A DNA stretch of 64,000 nucleotides from Listeria ivanovii subsp. londoniensis (GTDB lineage: Bacteria > Bacillota > Bacilli > Lactobacillales > Listeriaceae). Position numbers and translations under genes: made by a program. The stretch is taken from NCBI RefSeq assembly GCF_000763495.1, contig NZ_CP009576.1:2518501-2582500 (forward strand). The letters are read 5' to 3'. Below the pieces are notes generated by a model. The model saw only the letters and a program-made list of their open reading frames with translations, did no database searches and was not told where the DNA came from. Below are positions 54,747 through 62,338 of this stretch, one piece after another (positions within the stretch are counted from its first letter, which is position 1; each line of letters opens with the position of its first letter).

Positions 54747-54771
54747 CTTACCCTAACATCACTACCTTAAA
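54747..54771 (-). promoter_or_regulatory. Candidate SigB promoter of the nagB-like gene
   Basis: On the minus strand ATTT (54771-54768), 15-nt spacer, GGGTAA (54752-54747), against GTTT-N13-15-GGGWAW: one mismatch. The start would be near 54740, about 30 nt before the ATG. I recall the L. monocytogenes orthologue appearing in SigB regulon lists. Confidence 0.5.
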
Positions 54772-55612
54772 TCAACCCATGTTTCTGAAAGCTTGTAAAT
54801 AGGCCGTCTTCATCGACAGAACTCGTTACTTCATCAGCCAAAAGTTTCAAACCCTCTTTCGCATTTCCCATAGCAATTCCGGTTTTGCAAAAAGTAAGCA
54901 TTTCTGCATCATTCATACCATCACCGATACCAATTGTATCTTGTTTATCTTTGCCAATATGTTCAAGGAGTATTTCAATTGCGGTTGCTTTATGAATGTT
55001 AGGAACCATTAATTCACCGCTATCATCACCAAAGATTGGTACCGTGCAGTGCATTACTTCAAATTTTCCGCTAAATTCGTTTTTGATTTCCTCAAATGGA
55101 ACTTCTTTATTTTCTAAGAAACAAGCTTTATTTACGTCAGTTCGATAAAGGTTTGTTTCCCCAAATGTTAAGCTTCCCATAAATGGATGCGGATTATTTT
55201 TTTGTTTTTCACGGGCAGTTGGATCATTTTCCACATCACCATAAATCAATTTATTTAAGTGCGATTCCAAGTTTTCACTTGCAAATAAACCGCCATTTGA
55301 TTCTAAATAAAAGTCTAATTTCTTCTTATTGAAAAAATCAACCATATGTACAACATCTTCATTCGCTACTTTTTGATGGTAGATAATTTTATCATCTACT
55401 TCGACATAACCACCACCAGCTCCAATAATGCCATCAAAACCAATGGACAAAATGGATTCATATAATTCAGGTTTTGAGCGCCCTGTACATAGATAAACTT
55501 GGTGCCCGTTGTTACGTGCTTCTATTATTGCTGTTCTAGCGGAATCTGGAACTAATCCATCATCATTAACTAACGTACCATCTACATCTACAAATACTAT
55601 TCTTTTCGTCAT
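54767..55612 (-). CDS. Cof-type HAD phosphatase
   Basis: A 281-residue class IIB HAD phosphatase: motif I FVDVDGTLVNDD, motif II CTGRSK, conserved Lys in IHKATAIE, motif III GIGDGMNDAEML. The substrate is probably a sugar phosphate; proximity to the nagB-like gene hints at amino-sugar phosphates. GAGGTATTGC lies before the ATG. The candidate promoter of the downstream gene overlaps its 3' end. Confidence 0.85.
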   Translation of the reverse strand: MTKRIVFVDVDGTLVNDDGLVPDSARTAIIEARNNGHQVYLCTGRSKPELYESILSIGFDGIIGAGGGYVEVDDKIIYHQKVANEDVVHMVDFFNKKKLDFYLESNGGLFASENLESHLNKLIYGDVENDPTAREKQKNNPHPFMGSLTFGETNLYRTDVNKACFLENKEVPFEEIKNEFSGKFEVMHCTVPIFGDDSGELMVPNIHKATAIEILLEHIGKDKQDTIGIGDGMNDAEMLTFCKTGIAMGNAKEGLKLLADEVTSSVDEDGLFTSFQKHGLI

Positions 55613-55682
55613 GCAATACCTCTTTTCGTATGTTAATAACTTAATTATAGCATTACTTTACAAATAAAACGTCCCCATATAT

Positions 55683-55727
55683 AACAAAAAAACAAGAACC
55701 CTTTTTTAATGAGGATTCTTGTTTTTG
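55683..55727 (-). terminator. Terminator of the YhgE/Pip gene
   Basis: Minus-strand stem AAAAACAAGAAtCC/GGgTTCTTGTTTTT with an 11-nt loop and continuing T-run. Confidence 0.85.
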
Positions 55728-55739
55728 TTAATCTGTTAA

Positions 55740-58523
55740 TTAATTTTCTAGTGCCATTAATTTTTGATTATCATCCAGTGCTGATTCGTGCGCATCGTGT
55801 CGTTTTTTCAAATGACTCATTGATAGATAAAGTAGTCCAATGCATGCGATTAAGATAAGCGAAAGAACAAGCATAGACATACTGTATATATTCGGTCCCA
55901 TACCTGCAGCCAGTGACTCTCTAAAGGCGTAAATGGAATATGTCATTGGTAAGAACGGATGGATTAAGTTGAAGAACCATCCTGTAAGTGGCATTGGGAA
56001 TGTTCCGCCTGATCCAGCTAATTGAACAATGAGAAGAACCATTGCAATAAATCGACCTGGGTTATCAAATGTCATTGCAAGAAGCATGATTAAGAACATA
56101 TACGCTAGGGCTGTAATAATTGCTGTTCCAAAGAATTCAACCATATTGTCCGGTCTAAGCCCAAGTGCTATCATGATACCGCCTTCGAGTAATGCCATTG
56201 CAACGGCTGCAACAAATCCAAGTGATAATTTACTTAACCACCATTTGTATGCTGGTTGCCCTTCCATAGATACACGTCTAATTGGCATAATAAAGTTAAA
56301 TACTAGTGCACCAACATATAAAGCTAATGATAATACATATGGTGCTAAGGCGTGACCATAATTACTAACATGTGTGTATTCATCATGAGCTAATTTCGTT
56401 GGAGAGGCAATCATCTTGAAAGTTTTATCAGTTCCGTTAGTATCTTTAATTTGTGCTGCCCCATCAGAAAGTTTGGTCGTTAATTCTGTACTACCAGCTG
56501 TTAATTTTGTTAGTCCATCACCTAGCTGGAATGAACCATTAGCAAGTTTAGAAGAGCCATCTGCTATTTTAGAAGAACCATCTGCTAATTGTCCTGTACC
56601 AGCTAGTAGTTTTGGTGAGTTTGCTGCTAGTTGATTTAAACCGCTAGCTAGTGCTCCTGATCCAGCCTGCAATTGATTTACTCCACCAGCAAGTATTGGT
56701 ACTTTCGCCGCTAGTTGATTAGTTCCACTTTCTAATTGATTTGCTCCTGATTGGAGAGCTGCTGAATTGGCAGATAATTTATTTCCTCCATCATTTAACT
56801 TACTTAGTCCATTTTCCATATTGGAACTACCACTTGCAAGTTGGCTTACACCAGAACTTAGGGTTGGAATTTGGTTGTTTAATGCATTTGTTCCAGCAAC
56901 TAATTTTGCATTTCCCACTTGTGCTGATTTTAAGCCAGCAGTTAATTGGTTCGCACCACCGATAAGCGTTTGGTCTCCGGAACCATTAAGAGCTTGGTGA
57001 ATACCATTAAATGCATCTGTAGTCCCTTGATGAACTGTCGAATAGCCCGCTGAAATTTTTGCAACTCCTGTTTGTAGTTCGGATACTTGAGTTTGAATTG
57101 CTGCTAAATCAAGTCCAGACAATCCACTTTGAAGTTTATCAACAGTTGCTACTTGAGTGGCTGATTTTTGGCTTTCTTTATCTAAATCAGCTTGAATGGA
57201 GTCAATGATTTTTTGTTTATCTTCTGCGCTAACACCATTCGTTGCATTGATTTTCGCTTTAATTGCATCAGCATCAAAGTTAGCATTCGATTTGATAAAA
57301 GTTAGACCAGACTGAAGATCTGCCAGGCTTTTTTGTAAAGCAGCTAGTTGTTTAGCTAGTGCTGCATCATCACCATTTACACTTTTATTTAGTTGATCAA
57401 TTCCTTGCTGTAAATCGTTCATCCCTTGTTTTAGTTGAGTAATTTTACCTTGTTTGTCGGTTAAATTATTATCTAGTTGATTTAGCCCCGCCGTTAGTTT
57501 GTTACTACCAGCAACGAGGGTATCTAAGCCGCTTGCTAGACTTTCTTGGCCGTTATTAAGCTCTGTTACGCCGTTCGTTAGAGCAGGGATGCTACCATTC
57601 ATTTTGTTAAGACCGTTTGTTAATGCACTTGAGCCAGAATAAGCTTGATTAATTCCGCCAGCAAGTGTATCTACACCAGTGGTATAAGTGGAAACGCCAT
57701 TGGATAATTTCGTTGCACCATTATCTAATGCTTGGACGCCCTCTTTAAGCGGACCCACTCCAGCAGCAAGTGTAGATACTCCTGCGTTTAGTTTATCGCC
57801 ACCAGCTGATGCAGTGTTTACGCCATCTGTATATGTTTTCAGACCCACTTCTAACGTATTTACCCCATCTTTAAAAGTTAATGAGCTGTCTGCAAGTGTC
57901 TTTAAATTTGTTGAAATGGTTTTATTGCCCTCTTGTGATTTTTCTAGTCCATCTTTTAATTTTCCAGATCCATCCGCTGCTTGCACAAAACCATTACCCG
58001 TTTCTTTAATTTTATCAAAAATTGCTTCTGCATAAGATTTTGTTACCTCTGCTGAAACCTCGCTCTTAAGTTGTTTTGCACCTTGCTCACTCACTACTTG
58101 ACCTAAATAGTTAAGCGAACCATTTGTCTTATAGGATAATTCCATTTTTTTCGGATTTTTGTCTAAAACGGTTGCTGCATTCTTGGAAAAATCTTTTGGA
58201 ATCGTGACAATCATATAATATTTGCCATCTTTTAAACCTTTTTCGGCTTCTTCTGATGAAAGGAAGTTCCAATCGAGTTCATCATTACTTTTCAGCTTAG
58301 TAACTAACTTATCGCCAACATCCATCGTTTGGCCATTGTAATCTACCGCGACGTCATTATTTACTACCGCTACTGGTAAATCTCCTGCCTTACCATAAGG
58401 ATCCCAGACTGATTTCAAGAAAAAACTTGCATATAAAAGTGGAATAAATAAAATAACTACAAATGACAACAATAGTATTTTATTTTTGAATAATTTTTTC
58501 CACTCATTTTTTACCATATCCAT
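55740..58523 (-). CDS. Large YhgE/Pip-family membrane protein with Gly-heptad extracellular repeats
   Basis: A 927-residue protein. A cytoplasmic start and first membrane helix (residues about 15-35, LLLSFVVILFIPLLYASFF) are followed by a YhgE N-terminal domain. From about 180 to 690 there is a low-complexity region in which Gly recurs about every seven residues (L-x-x-G-x-x-x-L), interrupted near 345-480 by a helical segment. The last 220 residues hold an ABC-2-like permease block with six helices. The family includes phage-infection protein Pip, YueB (phage SPP1 receptor) and ESX-associated proteins, so a surface or export role is likely. It lies 34 nt after the Rrf2 gene, in one operon. 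The ribosome binding site is weak. Confidence 0.88.
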   Translation of the reverse strand: MDMVKNEWKKLFKNKILLLSFVVILFIPLLYASFFLKSVWDPYGKAGDLPVAVVNNDVAVDYNGQTMDVGDKLVTKLKSNDELDWNFLSSEEAEKGLKDGKYYMIVTIPKDFSKNAATVLDKNPKKMELSYKTNGSLNYLGQVVSEQGAKQLKSEVSAEVTKSYAEAIFDKIKETGNGFVQAADGSGKLKDGLEKSQEGNKTISTNLKTLADSSLTFKDGVNTLEVGLKTYTDGVNTASAGGDKLNAGVSTLAAGVGPLKEGVQALDNGATKLSNGVSTYTTGVDTLAGGINQAYSGSSALTNGLNKMNGSIPALTNGVTELNNGQESLASGLDTLVAGSNKLTAGLNQLDNNLTDKQGKITQLKQGMNDLQQGIDQLNKSVNGDDAALAKQLAALQKSLADLQSGLTFIKSNANFDADAIKAKINATNGVSAEDKQKIIDSIQADLDKESQKSATQVATVDKLQSGLSGLDLAAIQTQVSELQTGVAKISAGYSTVHQGTTDAFNGIHQALNGSGDQTLIGGANQLTAGLKSAQVGNAKLVAGTNALNNQIPTLSSGVSQLASGSSNMENGLSKLNDGGNKLSANSAALQSGANQLESGTNQLAAKVPILAGGVNQLQAGSGALASGLNQLAANSPKLLAGTGQLADGSSKIADGSSKLANGSFQLGDGLTKLTAGSTELTTKLSDGAAQIKDTNGTDKTFKMIASPTKLAHDEYTHVSNYGHALAPYVLSLALYVGALVFNFIMPIRRVSMEGQPAYKWWLSKLSLGFVAAVAMALLEGGIMIALGLRPDNMVEFFGTAIITALAYMFLIMLLAMTFDNPGRFIAMVLLIVQLAGSGGTFPMPLTGWFFNLIHPFLPMTYSIYAFRESLAAGMGPNIYSMSMLVLSLILIACIGLLYLSMSHLKKRHDAHESALDDNQKLMALEN

Positions 58524-58557
58524 TTTATTACCGCACTTCTTTCTGTTTAAAGATTTA

Positions 58558-59028
58558 TTACGCTTCGTTCCAATCTATGATAGTTGTCCGTTCTTTCCCA
58601 ATAACTTGCTCGACTAAAACAGCTAATTTTTGTGAGTAGAGATAATTAGCGTATTCTTTATCCGCATTTCTAAAAGCACTTGTAATGGTATGAATACCGG
58701 ACTCTGCAAATTCGTGATAGTCGGAGAAAACAGTGTGGATTAAGTCTGAGTCTGGGTATGTGTCGATTTTTCCTTCCACCGCTTCTACAATGTCTAACAA
58801 ATTGATTTCTTCTGGATCTTTGGCAAGTGTGAACCCGCCGTTGTTTCCAGATACTGAATTAATCAGTCCGCTAACAACTAGTTTTCTTAAGATTTTACTA
58901 ATGTAAGATGGTGACGAATCACGTAAACGGTGATGGATAGTTACGGAAGAAATGGGAACATCTGCCTTCTGGGTGTACAACATCGTCATAATACAAAATA
59001 CCTGGTCCATACTTTTACTCAACTTCAT
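58558..59028 (-). CDS. Rrf2-family transcriptional regulator
   Basis: A 156-residue Rrf2-type protein. The winged helix reads TIHHRLRDSSPSYISKILRKL with wing GNNGGFTLAKDPEEI, then the typical linker NLLDIVEAVEG. There is only one cysteine (C12), and the three-Cys cluster of IscR or NsrR is absent, so it does not sense through a classical Fe-S cluster. The ATG at 59028 has GGAGG 8 nt upstream; the longer frame to 59106 runs into the promoter. It probably represses its own operon with the YhgE/Pip gene through the palindrome at 59063. Confidence 0.87.
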   Translation of the reverse strand: MKLSKSMDQVFCIMTMLYTQKADVPISSVTIHHRLRDSSPSYISKILRKLVVSGLINSVSGNNGGFTLAKDPEEINLLDIVEAVEGKIDTYPDSDLIHTVFSDYHEFAESGIHTITSAFRNADKEYANYLYSQKLAVLVEQVIGKERTTIIDWNEA

Positions 59029-59062
59029 AATAAAATCCTCCCTCTTCCCATTATTACCTTTT

Positions 59063-59122
59063 AATGTCCTTAATAGACATTTAACATCTATATACAATAC
59101 ACCCATTTTTTTAATAGTGCAA
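59063..59122 (-). promoter_or_regulatory. Promoter and palindromic operator of the Rrf2-YhgE operon
   Basis: Minus strand: TTGCAC (59122-59117), 17-nt spacer, TATTGT (59099-59094), giving a start near 59087. Just downstream is a perfect inverted repeat AATGTC-N7-GACATT (59063-59081), about 35 nt before the ATG, well placed for autorepression by the Rrf2 protein. Confidence 0.6.
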
Positions 59123-59190
59123 GCATTTTTTAGTAAAAAATACTAAAGTCTCTAAAATTTTCTCAGCTAAGAAAAAAACTGGAATAATTA

Positions 59191-59218
59191 TTGTGATAAA
59201 ACATGCTAATCTTATAAC
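59191..59218 (+). promoter_or_regulatory. Putative promoter of the gad operon
   Basis: TTGTGA (59191-59196), 16-nt spacer, TATAAC (59213-59218). Transcription would begin near 59225, just before the ribosome binding site of the leader ORF. No clear sigma-B motif was seen here. Confidence 0.5.
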
Positions 59219-59250
59219 TGTTAAAAAAATTATTCAGGAGGTGCTTTACT

Positions 59251-59319
59251 TTGTTAATTGATGATATTCGGAAAAAATCTCATTTACCATTAATTAAGCA
59301 TCATTCTAATTATGTATAG
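59251..59319 (+). CDS. 22-codon leader ORF upstream of the gad antiporter gene
   Basis: TTG start with a near-perfect ribosome binding site TCAGGAGGT at 59235-59242, 8 nt upstream, and a stop TAG at 59317-59319. The peptide would be MLIDDIRKKSHLPLIKHHSN plus YV: basic and with three His residues. It ends 50 nt before the antiporter ATG. Codons 12-16 (TTACC at 59284-59288 and AATT at 59292-59295) are complementary to GGTAA (59359-59363) and AATT (59351-59354) around the antiporter ribosome binding site, so translation of the leader could free or expose that site. A leader-peptide control role is inference; translation itself is well supported by the strong site. Confidence 0.5.
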   Translation: MLIDDIRKKSHLPLIKHHSNYV

Positions 59320-59369
59320 CTTCGGTTATTTCTTTTAAGTAAACAAAAATAATTCGGAGGTAATACACA

Positions 59370-60893
59370 ATGTCTAAGCAAACAAAATCTTTAACATTAT
59401 TTGGATTTTTCGCCATTACGGCATCGATGGTTATGACTGTTTATGAATATCCAACTTTTGCTACTTCTGGTTTTCATTTAGTATTTTTCTTATTACTTGG
59501 TGGTTTTTTATGGTTTTTGCCAGTTGCCTTATGTGCAGCAGAAATGGCCACTGTCGATGGTTGGCAAGAAGGAGGGATATTTTCTTGGGTCGGAAGTACG
59601 CTTGGGGAACGCTTTGGATTCGCGGCGATTTTCTTTCAGTGGTTTCAAATTACTGTCGGCTTTGTCACAATGATTTATTTTATTCTCGGGGCACTTTCCT
59701 ATGTATTTGATTTTCCTGCGCTTGAGTCAAACCCGCTTATTAAATTTATTGGGGTGGTAGTTATTTTTTGGGGACTTACTTTCTCCCAACTAGGAGGAAC
59801 GAAAAATACTGCTAAAATAGCCAAATTTGGTTTTATTATCGGTATTCTCATCCCGGCAGTCATTTTATTTGTTTTAGGTATTGCATATGTCGTCGGTGGA
59901 AATCCGCTTCATGTTCAATTTTCCACTGAGGCGTTCATACCAGATTTTTCAAAAGCTTCAACATTAGTGATCTTCGTGTCATTTGTTCTCGCTTACATGG
60001 GTGTTGAAGCTTCCGCAAGCCATGTAAATGAAATGAAAAATCCGAAGCGAGATTATCCGCTTGCAATGATTATGCTTGTTATCCTTGCAATCGCACTGAA
60101 TACTATCGGCGGTTTAACTATTTCTGCTGTTTTACCATTAAACGATCTATCTCTTAGTTCTGGTGTAGTACAAACATTCCAAGCTTTAATCCTTCACTTT
60201 GGCTCCGGACTTGGTTGGGCAGTCAAACTAATCGCTATCATGATTGCGCTTGGTGTTATGGGGGAAGTTAGCGCTTGGGTAGTTGGTCCATCTCGCGGCA
60301 TGTATACTGCGGCAGAGCAAGGACTACTTCCAGAAAAAATGAAGAAAGTAAATAAACACGGTGTTCCTGTACCGCTCATTATGATGCAAGGTGTAGTTGT
60401 CACTATTTGGGCAGCTATTCTAACATTTGGTGGTGGAGGAAATAATTTGTCCTTCCTAACAGCTATTTCTTTAACCGTTGTCATTTATTTAGTCGGATAC
60501 TTATTGTTCTTTATCGGCTATCTCGTACTTATTTTTAAAAAAGGAAATTTACACCGCACATACCAAATCCCAGGTGGCAAAGTCGTCAAAACTATTATTG
60601 CATTAGTCGGTTTAGCCACATCTATTTTTGCTCTATGTATTTCCTTTGTTCCACCAGCATCTATCGCCGAAAAAAATCATATGACATACAGTATCATTTT
60701 GTCAATTAGCTTTGTCGTGACAGTTTTAATTCCTTTTATCATTTATGCAGTTCATGACAAAAAGAATATCGAACCAAAAAACGTCACGCATATTGATTCC
60801 AACAGTATTAACAAATTCACTCATCCTAGAGCTCGCGGTGAGCATATTATTAATCCAGACGAAAAACATATTATGAACCAAGACAAATTATAG
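59370..60893 (+). CDS. gadT2: Glutamate/gamma-aminobutyrate antiporter
   Basis: A 507-residue APC-superfamily exchanger of the GadC group, about 12 helices, starting with FAITASMVMTVYEYPTFATSG and carrying ALCAAEMATVDGWQEGGIFSW, as in GadC. GVEASASHVNEMKNPKRDYP and WVVGPSRGMYTAAEQG are also family features. The C-terminal tail is polar (THPRARGEHIINPDEKH); in E. coli GadC such a tail plugs the channel at neutral pH. It swaps external glutamate for internal GABA. CGGAGGT lies 7 nt before the ATG. It precedes the decarboxylase gene by 12 nt. The name follows Listeria usage (gadT2 with gadD2), from memory. Confidence 0.93.
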   Translation: MSKQTKSLTLFGFFAITASMVMTVYEYPTFATSGFHLVFFLLLGGFLWFLPVALCAAEMATVDGWQEGGIFSWVGSTLGERFGFAAIFFQWFQITVGFVTMIYFILGALSYVFDFPALESNPLIKFIGVVVIFWGLTFSQLGGTKNTAKIAKFGFIIGILIPAVILFVLGIAYVVGGNPLHVQFSTEAFIPDFSKASTLVIFVSFVLAYMGVEASASHVNEMKNPKRDYPLAMIMLVILAIALNTIGGLTISAVLPLNDLSLSSGVVQTFQALILHFGSGLGWAVKLIAIMIALGVMGEVSAWVVGPSRGMYTAAEQGLLPEKMKKVNKHGVPVPLIMMQGVVVTIWAAILTFGGGGNNLSFLTAISLTVVIYLVGYLLFFIGYLVLIFKKGNLHRTYQIPGGKVVKTIIALVGLATSIFALCISFVPPASIAEKNHMTYSIILSISFVVTVLIPFIIYAVHDKKNIEPKNVTHIDSNSINKFTHPRARGEHIINPDEKHIMNQDKL

Positions 60894-60905
60894 GAGGAAA
60901 AAATC

Positions 60906-62300
60906 ATGTTATATAGTAAAGAAAATCAAGAAAGTTATTTAGAACCCATTTTTGGATCCAGCGCAGAGGATCGTGATATTCCAAAATATACTCTCGGAAA
61001 AGAACCTTTAGAACCTCGTATCGCTTATCAATTAGTGAAAGATGAACTATTAGATGAAGGATCTGCTCGTCAAAATTTAGCTACTTTTTGCCAAACATAT
61101 ATGGAAGACGAAGCTACCAAATTAATGTCCGAAACCTTAGAAAAAAATGCCATTGATAAATCGGAGTATCCACGAACAGCGGAACTTGAAAATCGCTGCG
61201 TTAATATTATTGCAGATTTATGGCACGCACCAAAAGAACAAAAATTCATGGGGACTTCTACAATTGGCTCTAGTGAAGCTTGTATGTTAGGTGGAATGGC
61301 GATGAAATTCACTTGGCGAAATCGTGCAGAAAAGCTAGGCCTCGATATTCATGCCAAAAAACCAAACCTTGTCATTTCTTCCGGTTACCAAGTTTGTTGG
61401 GAAAAATTCTGTGTTTACTGGGATATTGACATGCGGATCGTACCAATGGATAAAGACCATATGCAACTAAATACCGACCAAGTGTTAGACTATATTGATG
61501 AATATACTATCGGCGTCGTCGGTATCCTTGGTATTACCTACACGGGACGTTACGACGACATCTACGCCCTTAATGAGAAAATTGAACAATACAACAGCCA
61601 AACAGATTACAAAGTATACATCCACGTTGATGCAGCAAGCGGAGGTTTCTTTACCCCATTTGTGGAACCTGACATCATTTGGGACTTCCGTTTAAAAAAT
61701 GTTATTTCTATTAACACTTCTGGACATAAGTATGGGTTAGTCTATCCTGGTATTGGCTGGGTGCTTTGGAAGGATGAAAACTATTTGCCAAAAGAACTCA
61801 TTTTCAAAGTTAGTTATCTTGGCGGAGAAATGCCAACAATGCAAATCAATTTTTCTAGGAGCGCTAGCCATATTATCGGCCAATATTATAATTTCCTACG
61901 CTATGGCTTTGAAGGCTACCGGACCATTCATCAAAAAACAAGTGATGTTGCACAATATCTTGCAAATGCCGTAAAACAAACTGGTTATTTCGACATTTAT
62001 AATGACGGCTCCCATTTGCCAATTGTCTGCTATAAATTAAAAGAAGATGCAAACATTAGTTGGACGCTTTACGATTTAGCTGACCGCTTGCAAATGCGCG
62101 GATGGCAAGTACCAGCTTATCCACTACCAAAAAGTTTAGAAAACGTTATTATTCAACGCTATGTTTGTCGAGCTGACCTTGGTTTCAATATGGCTGAAGA
62201 ATTTATCCAAGATTTCAAAGCTTCTATCCACGAACTAAATAACGCCCACATCCTTTTCCATGATAAACAGCAATCCGGTGTTCATGGCTTCACGCACTAA
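60906..62300 (+). CDS. gadD2: Glutamate decarboxylase
   Basis: A 464-residue PLP-dependent decarboxylase. The cofactor Lys is K275 in SINTSGHKYGLVYPG (E. coli GadB K276), with HVDAASGGFFTPF at 240-252 and GTSTIGSSEACMLGG at 116-130. The C-terminus ends SGVHGFTH, comparable to the His-containing tail that closes the active site of E. coli GadB at neutral pH. It converts glutamate to GABA and consumes a proton, providing acid resistance together with the antiporter. TAGGAGG precedes the ATG. A strong terminator follows. Confidence 0.95.
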   Translation: MLYSKENQESYLEPIFGSSAEDRDIPKYTLGKEPLEPRIAYQLVKDELLDEGSARQNLATFCQTYMEDEATKLMSETLEKNAIDKSEYPRTAELENRCVNIIADLWHAPKEQKFMGTSTIGSSEACMLGGMAMKFTWRNRAEKLGLDIHAKKPNLVISSGYQVCWEKFCVYWDIDMRIVPMDKDHMQLNTDQVLDYIDEYTIGVVGILGITYTGRYDDIYALNEKIEQYNSQTDYKVYIHVDAASGGFFTPFVEPDIIWDFRLKNVISINTSGHKYGLVYPGIGWVLWKDENYLPKELIFKVSYLGGEMPTMQINFSRSASHIIGQYYNFLRYGFEGYRTIHQKTSDVAQYLANAVKQTGYFDIYNDGSHLPIVCYKLKEDANISWTLYDLADRLQMRGWQVPAYPLPKSLENVIIQRYVCRADLGFNMAEEFIQDFKASIHELNNAHILFHDKQQSGVHGFTH

Positions 62301-62301
62301 G

Positions 62302-62338
62302 AAAAAGGCTAGCTCTTCAAACAGGCTAGCCTTTTTTC
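62302..62338. terminator. Bidirectional terminator of the gad operon and the RofA-like gene
   Basis: AAAAGGCTAGC/GCTAGCCTTTT stem with an 11-nt loop. The stop codon of the convergent regulator (62309-62311) lies inside the stem. Confidence 0.85.

Noticed and set aside
56500..57900. Short DNA repeats resembling a CRISPR or tandem-repeat array
   Set aside because: The periodicity is that of protein heptads (about 21 nt) with diverged sequence inside one long reading frame, not identical repeats with unique spacers.
56416..58035. Several plus-strand open frames opposite the YhgE/Pip gene
   Set aside because: They are shadows of the biased Gly/Leu/Asn repeat codons of the real gene; Pro/Ser-rich translations without starts or sites.
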